Below, piece after piece: positions 25,974 to 34,384 of a stretch of 64,000 nt of DNA (the stretch's first letter is position 1; each line of letters opens with the position of its first letter). The position numbers and the translations under genes are program-made. The notes beneath the pieces were generated by a model. The model was not told the origin of the DNA and made no database searches. It saw only the letters and a list, made by a program, of their open reading frames with translations. Source of the DNA: CAWBFD01 sp963788115 (GTDB lineage: Bacteria > Actinomycetota > Thermoleophilia > Solirubrobacterales > 70-9); assembly GCA_963788115.1 (NCBI GenBank), contig CAWBFD010000003.1, forward strand, positions 408,573 to 472,572, written 5' to 3'.

Positions 25974-27324
25974 GGGCGATCGCCTCCTCGGGGCGAGGCT
26001 CACCCGCGCCAAGGGCCGCCGCGGCGGCGCGTGGCCCGAAGACCAGGCCGAGGATCAACCCGCCGACGTACCCGGTCTCCTGCAGCCCGCCCATGTCGGC
26101 GCCGGCGACGAACAGCCCCGGCACCGGGGCGCCTTCGGCGTCGAGCGCGCGGCCGTCGCGGTCCGCGCGGAGGCCACCGAAGGTGAAGGTGATCGCCGGC
26201 TGGACCTCGACCGCGTGGAAGGGCGGCTCGCGCAATGGGAGCGGCTCAGCCGGCATCGGCGCGTCGTCGTCGGCCGTGCCGCCGGCCGCTGCGGAGTCGT
26301 AGCGGGCCAGGGTCGTACGGAGGCGGCGGCCGTTCGTGTCCCATTCCGCCACCCGCTCGACCAACTCGTCGAGCGAATCGGCCTGGGCGACTCGCGCCCC
26401 GGCCTCCCGCGCGAGCGCGAGTCGGTCCACGACCTGGCCGTGTGGATACGGAGCGCCAACCGCGTAGGTCGTCCGAACCCGCTCGTCGCACAGCAGGACT
26501 CCGCGCGCTCCGCGCTCGCGAAGCAGCGCCTGGTTCGAGACCTCGTCACCGCGCGATTCGTCCACGAAGCGCCGGCCGAAGCGGTTGACGAGCACGCACG
26601 CCTTCGAGTGGTACTGGGTCAGGGGCAGGTAGTCGTCGGGGCCGAAGCTCCGCAGCGGGCTCGGCAGCAGGTGGCCGTAGAAGGAGTCGAGCGCGCTGCT
26701 CCGCCCGGCGCCCGCGGCTAGCCCGATCCGGAGGCCGTCGCCGGCGCTGTGCGGGTTCGAACGCACCAGCATCCTCTCGGCTCCGGGCCCGATCAGCCGC
26801 CGCCGGAGGTCGGCGTCGCCCTGGAAGCCGCCGGTGGCGAGCACCACCGCGCCGGCATGGATCGCGTTGGTGCCGCCGGGCCCGCGAACGCGAGCGCCGC
26901 GCACCGCGCCGTCCTCGACGATCGGCTCGACCGCGGCGGTCTCGAAGGCGATCGTCCCCGCCGCCTCGATCCGCCCCCGCCAGGCCTCCAGCAGACCGTG
27001 GATGTCGATCCGGTGGGCGACGCCGAAGCCCATCTGGCCGGACCAGCGCTCGCTCACCTCCACGCCCTCGGCCCGGACCCGCTCGACCGCCGGGTCGAAG
27101 CCGTCGACCAGGGCGCCGCCCAGCTCCGGGTCCCCGTGAGGGCAGACCCGCCCGAGCGTCTCGCGATCCGGGGCGGTCCAGAGGATCCCGGCCGAGAGCG
27201 CGCCGGAGCCGCCGAGCCCCTCGCCCTTCTCGACCAGGATCACCGAGGCGCCGAGGCGGGTCGCTTCGGCCGCCGCCGCCGTGCCGGCGACGCCGCCACC
27301 GATCACGAGCAGATCGACGCTCAC
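25966..27324 (-). CDS. FAD-dependent oxidoreductase, fumarate-reductase/ketosteroid-dehydrogenase type
   Basis: 452 residues from GTG 27324. It starts with VDLLVIGGGVAGTAAAAEATRLGASVILVEKGEGLGGSGALSAG (FAD_binding_2 dinucleotide fold), has VVLATGGFQGDADLRRRLIG and ends with TFGGLRADRDGRALD and VPGLFVAGADMGGLQETGYVGGLILGLVFGPRAAA. Such enzymes introduce or reduce C-C double bonds or oxidise ring alcohols. Position upstream of GMC and its small subunit suggests a joint oxidative pathway. The exact reaction cannot be read from the sequence. Confidence 0.85.
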   Translation of the reverse strand: MSVDLLVIGGGVAGTAAAAEATRLGASVILVEKGEGLGGSGALSAGILWTAPDRETLGRVCPHGDPELGGALVDGFDPAVERVRAEGVEVSERWSGQMGFGVAHRIDIHGLLEAWRGRIEAAGTIAFETAAVEPIVEDGAVRGARVRGPGGTNAIHAGAVVLATGGFQGDADLRRRLIGPGAERMLVRSNPHSAGDGLRIGLAAGAGRSSALDSFYGHLLPSPLRSFGPDDYLPLTQYHSKACVLVNRFGRRFVDESRGDEVSNQALLRERGARGVLLCDERVRTTYAVGAPYPHGQVVDRLALAREAGARVAQADSLDELVERVAEWDTNGRRLRTTLARYDSAAAGGTADDDAPMPAEPLPLREPPFHAVEVQPAITFTFGGLRADRDGRALDAEGAPVPGLFVAGADMGGLQETGYVGGLILGLVFGPRAAAAALGAGEPRPEEAIARG

Positions 27325-27340
27325 GACCCCTCTCTCAGCT

Positions 27341-27389
27341 CGCGATTGTCGGATTCGATACCCATGCGGTCACCAACCCGACAATCGCG
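27341..27389. promoter_or_regulatory. 12-base perfect inverted repeat upstream of the FAD oxidoreductase
   Basis: CGCGATTGTCGG (27341-27352) and CCGACAATCGCG (27378-27389) are exact complements around 25 bases. It fills the 79-base gap between the aldehyde dehydrogenase stop (27404) and the FAD gene start (27324), on the same strand. It could be an intercistronic terminator or attenuator, or a two-site operator. Confidence 0.55.
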
Positions 27390-27403
27390 CGCGCGGGGGG
27401 CGG

Positions 27404-28873
27404 TCAATACGGGTACTCCACCTTCGTCCGCTGGACCCCGATCCACCGCCGCTCGGTGAACTCCTCGAGATTGGCGTCGCCGCCGGCCCGGCCGCCGAGC
27501 CCCGAGGCGCCGATGCCGCCGAACGGGACGTGCGCCTCGTCGAGCGGCGTGGCGTCGTTGACGTGGACCATCCCCGCGTTCACCTGCTCGGCGAACGCGA
27601 GCCCCCGCTCGGCCGAGGCGGTGAGCACCGCGTTGACCAGGCCGTAGTCGGTGGCGTTGGTGAGCTCGAGCGCCTCCTCGTCCGAGTCGACGGCGAGCAC
27701 CGGCGCGATCGGGGCGAAGATCTCCTCCTCCCAGATCGGCATCTCCGGGGTCACGTCGACGACCACGGTCGGGCGGTAGAAGAGCCCGTCGTAGGTGCCG
27801 CCCTCGACCACGCGGGCGCCGGCGGCGATCGAGCGCTCGAGCAGGTCGTGGCCGCGATCCCGTTGCGCCTCGCTGATCATCGGCCCGAGGCCCACCTCGT
27901 CGGTCGCCGGGTCGCCGACCGTGATCTTGCTCGCCCGCTCGGCGAGCCGCTCCACGTAGTCGTCGAACAGCGGCCGGGCGACGATGTGCCGGCCGGCGGT
28001 AATGCACGTCTGGCCCTGGTAGTGGAACGCCGACCACGCCCCGATCATGCTCGCCTCGTCGGGGTCGGCGTCGTCGAGGATGATGAGCGCGTTGTTGCCG
28101 CCGAGCTCGAGCGAGACCCGCTTCAGCTGCCCGCCGGCGACCTTGGCGATCTCCCGACCGACCTCGGAGGAGCCCGTGAAGTGGATCATGTTGACCGCCG
28201 GGTGGGCGACCAGGTGCTCGCCGATCTCGTCGCCTCCCGAGACCACCTGCAGGATGCCCGGCGGCGCGCCGGCCTCCGCGAACAGCTCCGCGATCAATAG
28301 CGCGCCCGTGATCGGGGTGTCCGGCGCCGGCTTCATCACGACCGTGTTGCCGAGCGCAATCGCCGGCGCGACCACGCGGAACCCGAGGATGAAGGGGAAG
28401 TTCCAGGGCGTGATCGCGCCCACCACCCCCACCGGGATCCGCTGCACGAGGCTGAGCTTCCCGGTGTTGTGGGACGGGACGATCTCGGCGGTCGCGCGCG
28501 AGGTCAGCGCCGCCGCCTCCCACAGCTCGTTCATGCTCGCGCCGACCTCGTAGTCGGCCTTGCCGCGGATGCAGCCGGTCTCGCGCACGATCAGCTCGGC
28601 GATCTCATCCGCCCGCCCCTCGATCAGCTGCGCCACCCGGCGCAGGAGGCCGGCGCGGACGTCGTAGCCCTCCGCTGCCCATCCCGGCTGCGCATCGCGA
28701 GCCGACGCCACCGCCCCCTCGAGGTCGGCCGGCGACGCCACCCCGGTGCGGGCCAGCTCCTCGTTGCGGCCCTTGTCGATGACCGCCGTCTGCTGCGCGC
28801 CCTCCGCATCGCGAAACTCGCCGTCGACGAAGATCTTCCCGGCCCAGGGTCGGCTCTCGAGCTCGGTAGTCAT
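27404..28873 (-). CDS. NAD(P)-dependent aldehyde dehydrogenase
   Basis: 489 residues from ATG 28873 behind a GGAGAG site; a longer frame exists upstream but runs over the operator. It has the oxyanion Asn in ITPWNFPF (157-), NAD-binding FTGSSEVGREIAK, general base Glu256 in LELGGN and nucleophile Cys290 in QGQTCITAGR. It resembles benzaldehyde/vanillin-type dehydrogenases, but substrate class is not safe to assign. A LacI gene is divergent and the shared gap holds a LacI-type palindrome, so the gene is probably induced by the sugar that regulator senses. Confidence 0.92.
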   Translation of the reverse strand: MTTELESRPWAGKIFVDGEFRDAEGAQQTAVIDKGRNEELARTGVASPADLEGAVASARDAQPGWAAEGYDVRAGLLRRVAQLIEGRADEIAELIVRETGCIRGKADYEVGASMNELWEAAALTSRATAEIVPSHNTGKLSLVQRIPVGVVGAITPWNFPFILGFRVVAPAIALGNTVVMKPAPDTPITGALLIAELFAEAGAPPGILQVVSGGDEIGEHLVAHPAVNMIHFTGSSEVGREIAKVAGGQLKRVSLELGGNNALIILDDADPDEASMIGAWSAFHYQGQTCITAGRHIVARPLFDDYVERLAERASKITVGDPATDEVGLGPMISEAQRDRGHDLLERSIAAGARVVEGGTYDGLFYRPTVVVDVTPEMPIWEEEIFAPIAPVLAVDSDEEALELTNATDYGLVNAVLTASAERGLAFAEQVNAGMVHVNDATPLDEAHVPFGGIGASGLGGRAGGDANLEEFTERRWIGVQRTKVEYPY

Positions 28874-28975
28874 GCGCTCACTCTCCTTCTCGCTGCCTGG
28901 CCGTGCCCGGCGATGCTGCCACGTCCAGCCTTCCGGCCACGCCCCGGCCGCCATCCGGCCGGGCGCATCCGTCGG

Positions 28976-28993
28976 ACGGTTAACGTTTTCCGT
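28976..28993. promoter_or_regulatory. LacI-family operator between aldehyde dehydrogenase and lacI-type gene
   Basis: ACGGTTAACGTTTTCCGT is an 18-base palindrome with centre AACGTT, broken only at the two TT/TT flanks. It has the classic LacI/GalR half-site arrangement with a central CG and lies 12 bases before the regulator ATG (29005). It is closely related to the perfect site at 34385. Confidence 0.7.
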
Positions 28994-29004
28994 CACACTA
29001 CTGG

Positions 29005-30057
29005 ATGATCATCAGCGAGGTCCAATTGACACCGTCCGAGCCTCATCCGCCGCAGTCGGGCCTCGCCGAGGTCTCCCGACTTGCCGGCGTCTCGATCGCC
29101 ACCGCCTCGCGCGTGCTCAACCGCTCCACCCATCCGGTCGCCGACTCCACCCGGGACCGGGTGCTGGCGGCGGCGGAGGAGCTTGGCTACTCCCCGAGCG
29201 CGCTCGCGCGGGCCCTGGTCACCCGCCGGAGCAGGATCATCGGCGTGATCGTCGGCGACATCGTCGACCCCTACTTCGCCGAGATCACGCGCGGGATCGA
29301 GGACGTGGGCGCGGAGGCCGGGTACATGACGATCGTCTGCAACGCGGACCGGCGAACCGAGGTCGAGGAGGAGCAGCTCCGCCTGCTGACCGACTACCAC
29401 GCCGAGGGCGTGATCTTCGCCGGCAGCGGCTTCGCGGGCGACGAGCGGGGCGGCGAGCTCGCGGCGCTGGTCGAGCGCGCGCGGACCCGGGGGGTCAACG
29501 TGCTCTCGTTGGCGATGCGCGATTTCGACTGCCCGCGAGTCCTCGTCGACAACCGCGCGGTCGCCTACGACCTCACCGACTACCTGATCTCGCTCGGCCA
29601 CCGCCGGATCGCCTTCATCCGGGGCCCGGGCGGCCTCCACACCAGCGCCCAGCGCCTCGCCGGGTTTCAGGCCGCCGCGGGCGAGGCCGGGCTCGATCAA
29701 GACCTCGTCCACGAAGGGGACTTCACCTACGACCGCGGCCACATCGCCGCGCTTCAGATGCTCGCCGGCGAGAGCCTTCCCGACGCCGTCATCGGAGCCA
29801 ACGACGAGACCGCCCTCGGCGCGATCGCGGCCCTGCGGCAGGCCGGCGTCGGAGTGCCCGAGGACATCTCGGTCGCGGGGATGAGCGACACGCGACTGGC
29901 GCGCTTCAGCGACATGACGACGGTCACCATCCCGCTGTACCGCTTCGGGGCGGTGGCCGCGCGCCGAATCATCGCCGGCGAGCTCGAGGCCGGTCCAGCC
30001 GAGACGGTCCTCCCCCACCGCCTGGTCCCGCGCTCGACGACGGCCCGGCGGGCTTAG
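29005..30057 (+). CDS. LacI-family transcriptional regulator
   Basis: 350 residues. The HTH reads GLAEVSRLAGVSIATASRVLNRSTHPVADSTRDRVLAAAEELGYSPS, with the hinge helix ALARALVTRRS, followed by the sugar-binding periplasmic-like core (IIGVIVGDIVDPYFAEITRGIED, DYLISLGHRRIAFIRGP, PDAVIGANDETALGAI). It should bind the AACGTT-centred palindromes at 28976 and 34385 and release them with a sugar-like ligand, thus linking the aldehyde dehydrogenase to the Gfo/Idh operon 4 kb away. Confidence 0.93.
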   Translation: MIISEVQLTPSEPHPPQSGLAEVSRLAGVSIATASRVLNRSTHPVADSTRDRVLAAAEELGYSPSALARALVTRRSRIIGVIVGDIVDPYFAEITRGIEDVGAEAGYMTIVCNADRRTEVEEEQLRLLTDYHAEGVIFAGSGFAGDERGGELAALVERARTRGVNVLSLAMRDFDCPRVLVDNRAVAYDLTDYLISLGHRRIAFIRGPGGLHTSAQRLAGFQAAAGEAGLDQDLVHEGDFTYDRGHIAALQMLAGESLPDAVIGANDETALGAIAALRQAGVGVPEDISVAGMSDTRLARFSDMTTVTIPLYRFGAVAARRIIAGELEAGPAETVLPHRLVPRSTTARRA

Positions 30058-30095
30058 CCGGCGCGGCCGCGGCCCAAGGGGAAGAATCACCGTTC

Positions 30096-30140
30096 GCTGA
30101 TGCCTTGTATGGCCGATGGCCAAGAGAAGGCATCAGCGAC
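30096..30140 (+). repeat. 45-base repeat, copy 1, with 11-bp hairpin holding the start codon
   Basis: GCTGATGCCTT (30096-30106) and AAGGCATCAGC (30127-30137) are perfect arms around a 20-base loop. The ATG of the AbiEi/DUF559 gene (30116) lies in the loop. The element matches 31050-31094 at 36 of 45 positions in the same orientation. Confidence 0.75.
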
Positions 30141-31054
30141 CCGGGGTTGTCTGGGCGTTGGCCGAGAACCAGCACGGTGTGGTGGCACGCGCGCAGTTGC
30201 TCGACCTGGGCTTCAGCTCGAACTGGATCCACCATCGGATCGCCAAGGGCCGCCTGCACCAGGTGCAGCGCGGGGTCTACGCGGTCGGGCGCCCGGGACT
30301 CACCCGCTACGGGAGCTGGATGGCGGCAGTGCTGAGCTGTGGGCCTGAGGCAGCGCTGAGCCACGTGAGCGCGGCGGAGCTGTGGGAGCTCGCCTCCCGG
30401 CCCGGACAGCGGATCGAGGTCTCGGTCCCGGAGCACAGCACCCGCCGCCGGCCCGGCATCGCGGTCCACCGCCGAGCCGCATTCGGTGGGCCAGACGTCA
30501 CGCGACGCCACGGAATCCCAGTGACCACGCCGACCCTCACCCTGATCGACCTGGCCACCTGTCTCAACCGCGACCAGCTTGAGGCCGCGATCAACGATGC
30601 GGACAGGCTCGACCTAGTCGATCCGGAGACGCTGCGAGCGGCCGTCGATGCCAGCGTCCGCCGACCCGGAGTGGCGCCACTGCGCGACACGCTCGATCGC
30701 CGTACCTTCACTCGCACCGACACCTGGCTTGAGCGACGCTTCCTACCGATCGCCTGCCGCGCCGGCTTGCCACCGCCCATGACACAACAGTTGGTGAACG
30801 GCTTCAGGGTCGACTTCTACTGGCCCGATCTCGGCTTGGTCGTGGAGACCGACGGGCTCCGCCACCATCGCACGCCCGCACAGCAGGCCAGAGATCGGAT
30901 TCGCGACCAGGTGCACACCGCCTCCGGCCTCACGCCGCTCCGCTTCACGCGCGCGCAGATCAAGTTCGAGCCCGGCCATGTGGAGCGGGTCTTGGCCGCC
31001 GTCGCGAAGCGCCTTCATGACGCCGGCACCGCCGCCCCCGATCGCGTTCCCTGA
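30116..31054 (+). CDS. AbiEi-like HTH plus DUF559 endonuclease-fold protein
   Basis: 312 residues. The N-terminus (GVVARAQLLDLGFSSNWIHHRIAKGRLHQVQRGVYAVG) is the AbiEi-type winged helix found in type IV antitoxins. The middle (ALSHVSAAELWEL, VHRR, GIPVTTPTLTLIDLA) is the conserved spacer. The C-terminus (VNGFRVDFYWPDLGLVVETDGLRHHRTPAQQARDRIRDQVHTASG) has the D-x10-ExD layout of DUF559, a Vsr/PD-(D/E)XK-like nuclease fold. These stand-alone proteins are very common in high-GC actinobacteria; function is unproven. No toxin partner is adjacent. The start codon sits in one repeat hairpin and the stop codon in the other, so gene and repeats form a cassette. Confidence 0.82.
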   Translation: MAKRRHQRPGVVWALAENQHGVVARAQLLDLGFSSNWIHHRIAKGRLHQVQRGVYAVGRPGLTRYGSWMAAVLSCGPEAALSHVSAAELWELASRPGQRIEVSVPEHSTRRRPGIAVHRRAAFGGPDVTRRHGIPVTTPTLTLIDLATCLNRDQLEAAINDADRLDLVDPETLRAAVDASVRRPGVAPLRDTLDRRTFTRTDTWLERRFLPIACRAGLPPPMTQQLVNGFRVDFYWPDLGLVVETDGLRHHRTPAQQARDRIRDQVHTASGLTPLRFTRAQIKFEPGHVERVLAAVAKRLHDAGTAAPDRVP

Positions 31055-31094
31055 TGGTTTGTATGACCCATAGGCAAGAAAATGCATCAGCGAC
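31050..31094 (+). repeat. 45-base repeat, copy 2, overlapping the stop codon
   Basis: Direct repeat of 30096-30140. The left arm CTGATG.TTT and right arm AAATGCATCAG still pair (one bulge) although the inner bases changed from CC/GG to TT/AA type, as if compensating. The TGA stop of the AbiEi/DUF559 gene (31052-31054) is part of the left arm. In this copy the loop has ATAGGC where copy 1 has the ATGGCC start. Confidence 0.7.
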
Positions 31095-31130
31095 GGGGGA
31101 GCGACCGGGGGGATGAGGGCGCGTGGCCCG

Positions 31131-31949
31131 CTACGCGTGCGCCAGGTATGAGTCCCGGACGCGGGCGAAGAGGGCGTCCCGGGGCAGCTCGGCCAGGGCC
31201 GGGTTGATCACCTCGACCTCGATCGGCCCCTCGTAGCCGGCCCGCTCGACCAAGCCGCGGATGCGGGCGAGGCCGATCGTTCCGTCGCCCATCATCCCTC
31301 GTCCTGCCAGCAGGTCGGTCGTCGGGACGAGCCAGTCGGATACGTGGTAGCCCAGGATCCGCTCCCCGGCGCGGGCGATCTCGCGCTCCAGGTCCGGATC
31401 CCACCAGACGTGATAGGCGTCGACGATCACCCCGACCAGACCGGGGTCGAAGCCCTCGGCGATCGCGTTCGCCTGGGCCAGGGTGACGATCACCGAGCGC
31501 TCGACCAGCATCATCGGGTGCAGCGGCTCGATCCCCAGGCGGACCCCGGAGGCGGATGCGTGCGGAACCAGCCGCTCGATTCCCTCGACCACCATCGCAC
31601 GCGCCCGCTCGAGCTCGGACCCCGGCGCGCCGCCGCAGACGAGCACGAGCACGTCGGTGTCCAGCTCCGCCGCCTGCTCGATCGCCCGGCGGTTGTCGTC
31701 CTCCCGCCGGCGTCGCTCGGAGCTCGTGGCGGCGGGAAAGAACCCGCCGCGACAGAGGCTCGAGACGCGCAGTCCGCCGGAGCGGATCAGCTCGGCCGCC
31801 CCGGGCTCGAGCTTGTGGCGCCAGGCGCCCAGCCAGCCGATTCCGGCATCTGCGCAGCCCTCCACGACCTCCGCCAGGCCGAGGTGATCGGCGGTGATCT
31901 GGTTGAAGCTGAGCCGCGAGATCTCGGCGCGTGCGCCGCCGCCGGTCAA
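31131..31949 (-). CDS. Sugar phosphate isomerase/epimerase family protein
   Basis: 272 residues from TTG 31949, which overlaps the DUF993 stop (TTGA). TIM-barrel metal motifs: GIEPLHP, VIVDAYHVWWDP, YHVSDW and IEVEVI. Third gene of the operon Gfo/Idh - DUF993 - isomerase behind a LacI operator. The set would suit oxidation of a sugar carbon, isomerisation or elimination by this protein, and retro-aldol cleavage by the DUF993 protein. The order of steps is inference. Confidence 0.82.
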   Translation of the reverse strand: MTGGGARAEISRLSFNQITADHLGLAEVVEGCADAGIGWLGAWRHKLEPGAAELIRSGGLRVSSLCRGGFFPAATSSERRRREDDNRRAIEQAAELDTDVLVLVCGGAPGSELERARAMVVEGIERLVPHASASGVRLGIEPLHPMMLVERSVIVTLAQANAIAEGFDPGLVGVIVDAYHVWWDPDLEREIARAGERILGYHVSDWLVPTTDLLAGRGMMGDGTIGLARIRGLVERAGYEGPIEVEVINPALAELPRDALFARVRDSYLAHA

Positions 31950-33130
31950 CCCTGATCCACTCCCGCCAGCGCGAGCAGGGGGCGGAACCGGCGGGCCGCG
32001 AGCTCGGGCTCCCGCAGCACGCCGGCCTCGTCGGCAAGCCGGAAGAGCGACGCAAGGTGCACGATCGAGCGCGCTCCCTCGAGCCCGCCCACCATCCGGA
32101 AGTGGTCCTGGTGCCCGTTCAGGTAGGCGAGGAAGACCACGCCCGTCTTGTAGTGGGGGGTGGGCGCCACAAACATCTCCCGGGCGAGGGGAACGGTCGG
32201 GCCGAGGAGCTCCGCGTAGCGGGCGCCCTCGCCTTCGTCGAGGGCCCGTACGGCCGCGGCGGCGACGGGTGCGATCGGGTCGAAGATACCGAGCAGCGCG
32301 TCGCTCGCCCCGTGCTCGTCGCCGCGGATCAGCTCCGGGTAGTTGAAGTCGTCGCCGGTGTAGAGCCGCACCCCTCGGGGCAGCCTGCGGCGGAGCTCCA
32401 GCTCGAGCGTGGGATCGAGCAGCGAGACCTTGATCCCGTCGATGCGCTCGGCGTAGTCGGCGATCAGCTCGGCGACGAACCCGATCGCCCCGGCGGCATC
32501 GGGTGACCCCCAGTATCCGGCGAGCGCCGGGTCGAAGGCCTCCCCGAGCCAGTGGAGGATCACCGGTCGCTCCGCCCGCTCGAGCACGGCCTCATAGACG
32601 GCCCGGTAGTCCGCCTCACCTGAGGCCGCGGCGGCGAGCTGCCGGCTCGCCATGACGACCGCCGTCGCGCCCTCGCTCTCCACCAGCTCGATCTGCTCGC
32701 GGTATGCGTCGCGGATCTCCTCGAGCGAGGCCTCGGCACCGGGGGCGAGCTGATCGGTGCCGGCGCCGCAGGCGAGCCGGCCGCCGCTCGCGCGGGCATC
32801 GGCCGCCGTCCGCTTGATCAGCTCCCTTGCCAGCGGCCAGCCGAGGGCCTCACCCCGCTGGGCCGTGTCCATCGCCTCGGCGACGCCGAGCCCGTGGGAC
32901 CACAGATGTCGGCGGTAGGCGAGCGTCGCCTCCCAGTCCAGCTGCGGCGCGGCGACCGGGTCGCCGGGAGCCAGTGGGTCGGCGACCACGTGCGCTGCGG
33001 CGAAGCACACCCGCGAGCGAGGCGGGCGCGGGTCCGGCTCGGGCAGCTCCCGCGGAGCCTGAGGTACGTAGCGCTCCGGCGAACCGTCGGGGAGCGGCAG
33101 GAGCAGCGGGGATTGCGAGGCGACGGTCAC
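31946..33130 (-). CDS. Dihydrodipicolinate-synthase-like protein, DUF993
   Basis: 394 residues from GTG 33130, overlapping the Gfo/Idh stop (GTGA). The sequence follows the DUF993 pattern: DWEATLAYRRHLWSHGLGVAEAMDTAQRG, CGAGTDQL, MASRQLA, ILHWLGEAFDPALAGYWG, then IDGIKVSLLD with a Lys at the barrel strand where DHDPS-type aldolases form the Schiff base, and RLYTGDDFNYPELI. A lyase acting on a keto-acid or keto-sugar is the family-based expectation. It is coupled on both sides to the dehydrogenase and isomerase genes. Confidence 0.85.
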   Translation of the reverse strand: MTVASQSPLLLPLPDGSPERYVPQAPRELPEPDPRPPRSRVCFAAAHVVADPLAPGDPVAAPQLDWEATLAYRRHLWSHGLGVAEAMDTAQRGEALGWPLARELIKRTAADARASGGRLACGAGTDQLAPGAEASLEEIRDAYREQIELVESEGATAVVMASRQLAAAASGEADYRAVYEAVLERAERPVILHWLGEAFDPALAGYWGSPDAAGAIGFVAELIADYAERIDGIKVSLLDPTLELELRRRLPRGVRLYTGDDFNYPELIRGDEHGASDALLGIFDPIAPVAAAAVRALDEGEGARYAELLGPTVPLAREMFVAPTPHYKTGVVFLAYLNGHQDHFRMVGGLEGARSIVHLASLFRLADEAGVLREPELAARRFRPLLALAGVDQG

Positions 33131-34356
33131 GGGCCGTGCGATGCAGCGCTCCGCGCTCGCGACGGGACCCCCAGCTCGGGCACATCGAGCGTCCGGCGCT
33201 CGGCCCAGGACCGCATTCCCAGCTCGGCGAGCTGGATCCCCTTGGCCGCCTCGCCGAAGCCCCATGGGAAGGGCTCATCGCCCACCACATGGCGTAGGAA
33301 CAGCTCCCACTGCACCTTGAAGCCGTTCTCGTACGCAGTCGGCTCCTCGACCTCCGCCCAGCCGGCCCGGAAATCGATCGGGTTCGCCACGTCCGGGTTC
33401 CAGACCGCCTTCGGGGTCGCGGCGAGGGGCTGGATCCGGCACCCGCGGAGGCCGGCCACGGCGCTGCCGTCGGTGCCATCCACATGAAGCTCGAGCAGCT
33501 CGTCGCGGTCGACCCGCGTGCACCACGAGGAGTTGAGCTGGACGACGATCCCGCCCTCGAGCTCGAACAGGCCGTAGGCCGCATCCTCCGCGGTGGCCTC
33601 GTAGGCCTCGCCGCGCTCGTCGTAGCGCCGGGGGATGTGGGTGGCGCCGAGCGCGGTCACGGTGCGCACCGGCCCGAACAGGTTGTCGAGCAGATAGCGC
33701 CAGTGGCAGAACATGTCGACGATGATCCCTCCGCCCTGCTCGCTGCGGTAGTTCCAGGACGGGCGCTGGGCCGGCGGCTCGGGCCCCTCGAACACCCAGT
33801 AGCCGAACTCGCCGCGAACCGAGAGGATGCGGCCGAAGAATCCCTCGCGAACGAGCTCGCCGAGCTTCAGCAGACCGGGGAGGAAGAGCTTGTCCTGCAC
33901 GGTGCCGTGCTTGATCTCGGCCTCGCGGGCGAGGCGGAGCAGATCGAGCGCAGTCTCGAGGTCGGGCGCGATCGGCTTCTCGCAGTAGACGTGCTTGCCG
34001 GCGGCGATCGCCGCCCTGACCGCGTCCGGTCGGACGGCGGTCGCCTGGGCGTCGAAGTAGATCGGGAAGGCAGCGTCGGAGAGAACCTCGTCGAGGTCCG
34101 TGGTCCAGCGCTCGAGCCCGGCGTTGTCGGCGAGGTCACGCAGCTTGTCGGCCCGCCGGCCGACGAGGACGGGCTCGGGCCAGATCCGCTCTCCGTCCGC
34201 CAGCTGGACCCCGCCCTGTTCCCGGATCGCGAGGATCGAGCGCACCAGGTGCTGGTTCGTCCCCATCCGGCCGGTGACGCCGTTCATGATCACGCCCACC
34301 GGGCGAGCGCCGTCTCCGGCCTCGCCGGCCGCCGTCTCGATGCTTTCGAGCGCCAT
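33127..34356 (-). CDS. Gfo/Idh/MocA-family NAD(P)-dependent oxidoreductase
   Basis: 409 residues. The Rossmann N-terminus is VGVIMNGVTGRMGTNQHLVRSI, the nicotinamide-site Lys lies in HVYCEKPIAP, and the C-terminal half has GGGIIVDMFCHWRYLLDNLFG, where the His is the usual catalytic position. The family oxidises a ring hydroxyl of sugars or inositols. It begins the operon with DUF993 and an isomerase; the LacI-type palindrome at 34385 lies 29 bases before its ATG, ideally placed for repression. Confidence 0.9.
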   Translation of the reverse strand: MALESIETAAGEAGDGARPVGVIMNGVTGRMGTNQHLVRSILAIREQGGVQLADGERIWPEPVLVGRRADKLRDLADNAGLERWTTDLDEVLSDAAFPIYFDAQATAVRPDAVRAAIAAGKHVYCEKPIAPDLETALDLLRLAREAEIKHGTVQDKLFLPGLLKLGELVREGFFGRILSVRGEFGYWVFEGPEPPAQRPSWNYRSEQGGGIIVDMFCHWRYLLDNLFGPVRTVTALGATHIPRRYDERGEAYEATAEDAAYGLFELEGGIVVQLNSSWCTRVDRDELLELHVDGTDGSAVAGLRGCRIQPLAATPKAVWNPDVANPIDFRAGWAEVEEPTAYENGFKVQWELFLRHVVGDEPFPWGFGEAAKGIQLAELGMRSWAERRTLDVPELGVPSRARSAASHGP

Positions 34357-34384
34357 CCGGACCGCCTCCGCTCCGGACCATAGT

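Noticed and set aside
30100..30348. Alternative start ATG at 30109 in the loop of the repeat hairpin
   Set aside because: It opens a frame without the AbiEi winged-helix motif; ATG 30116 gives the complete protein.
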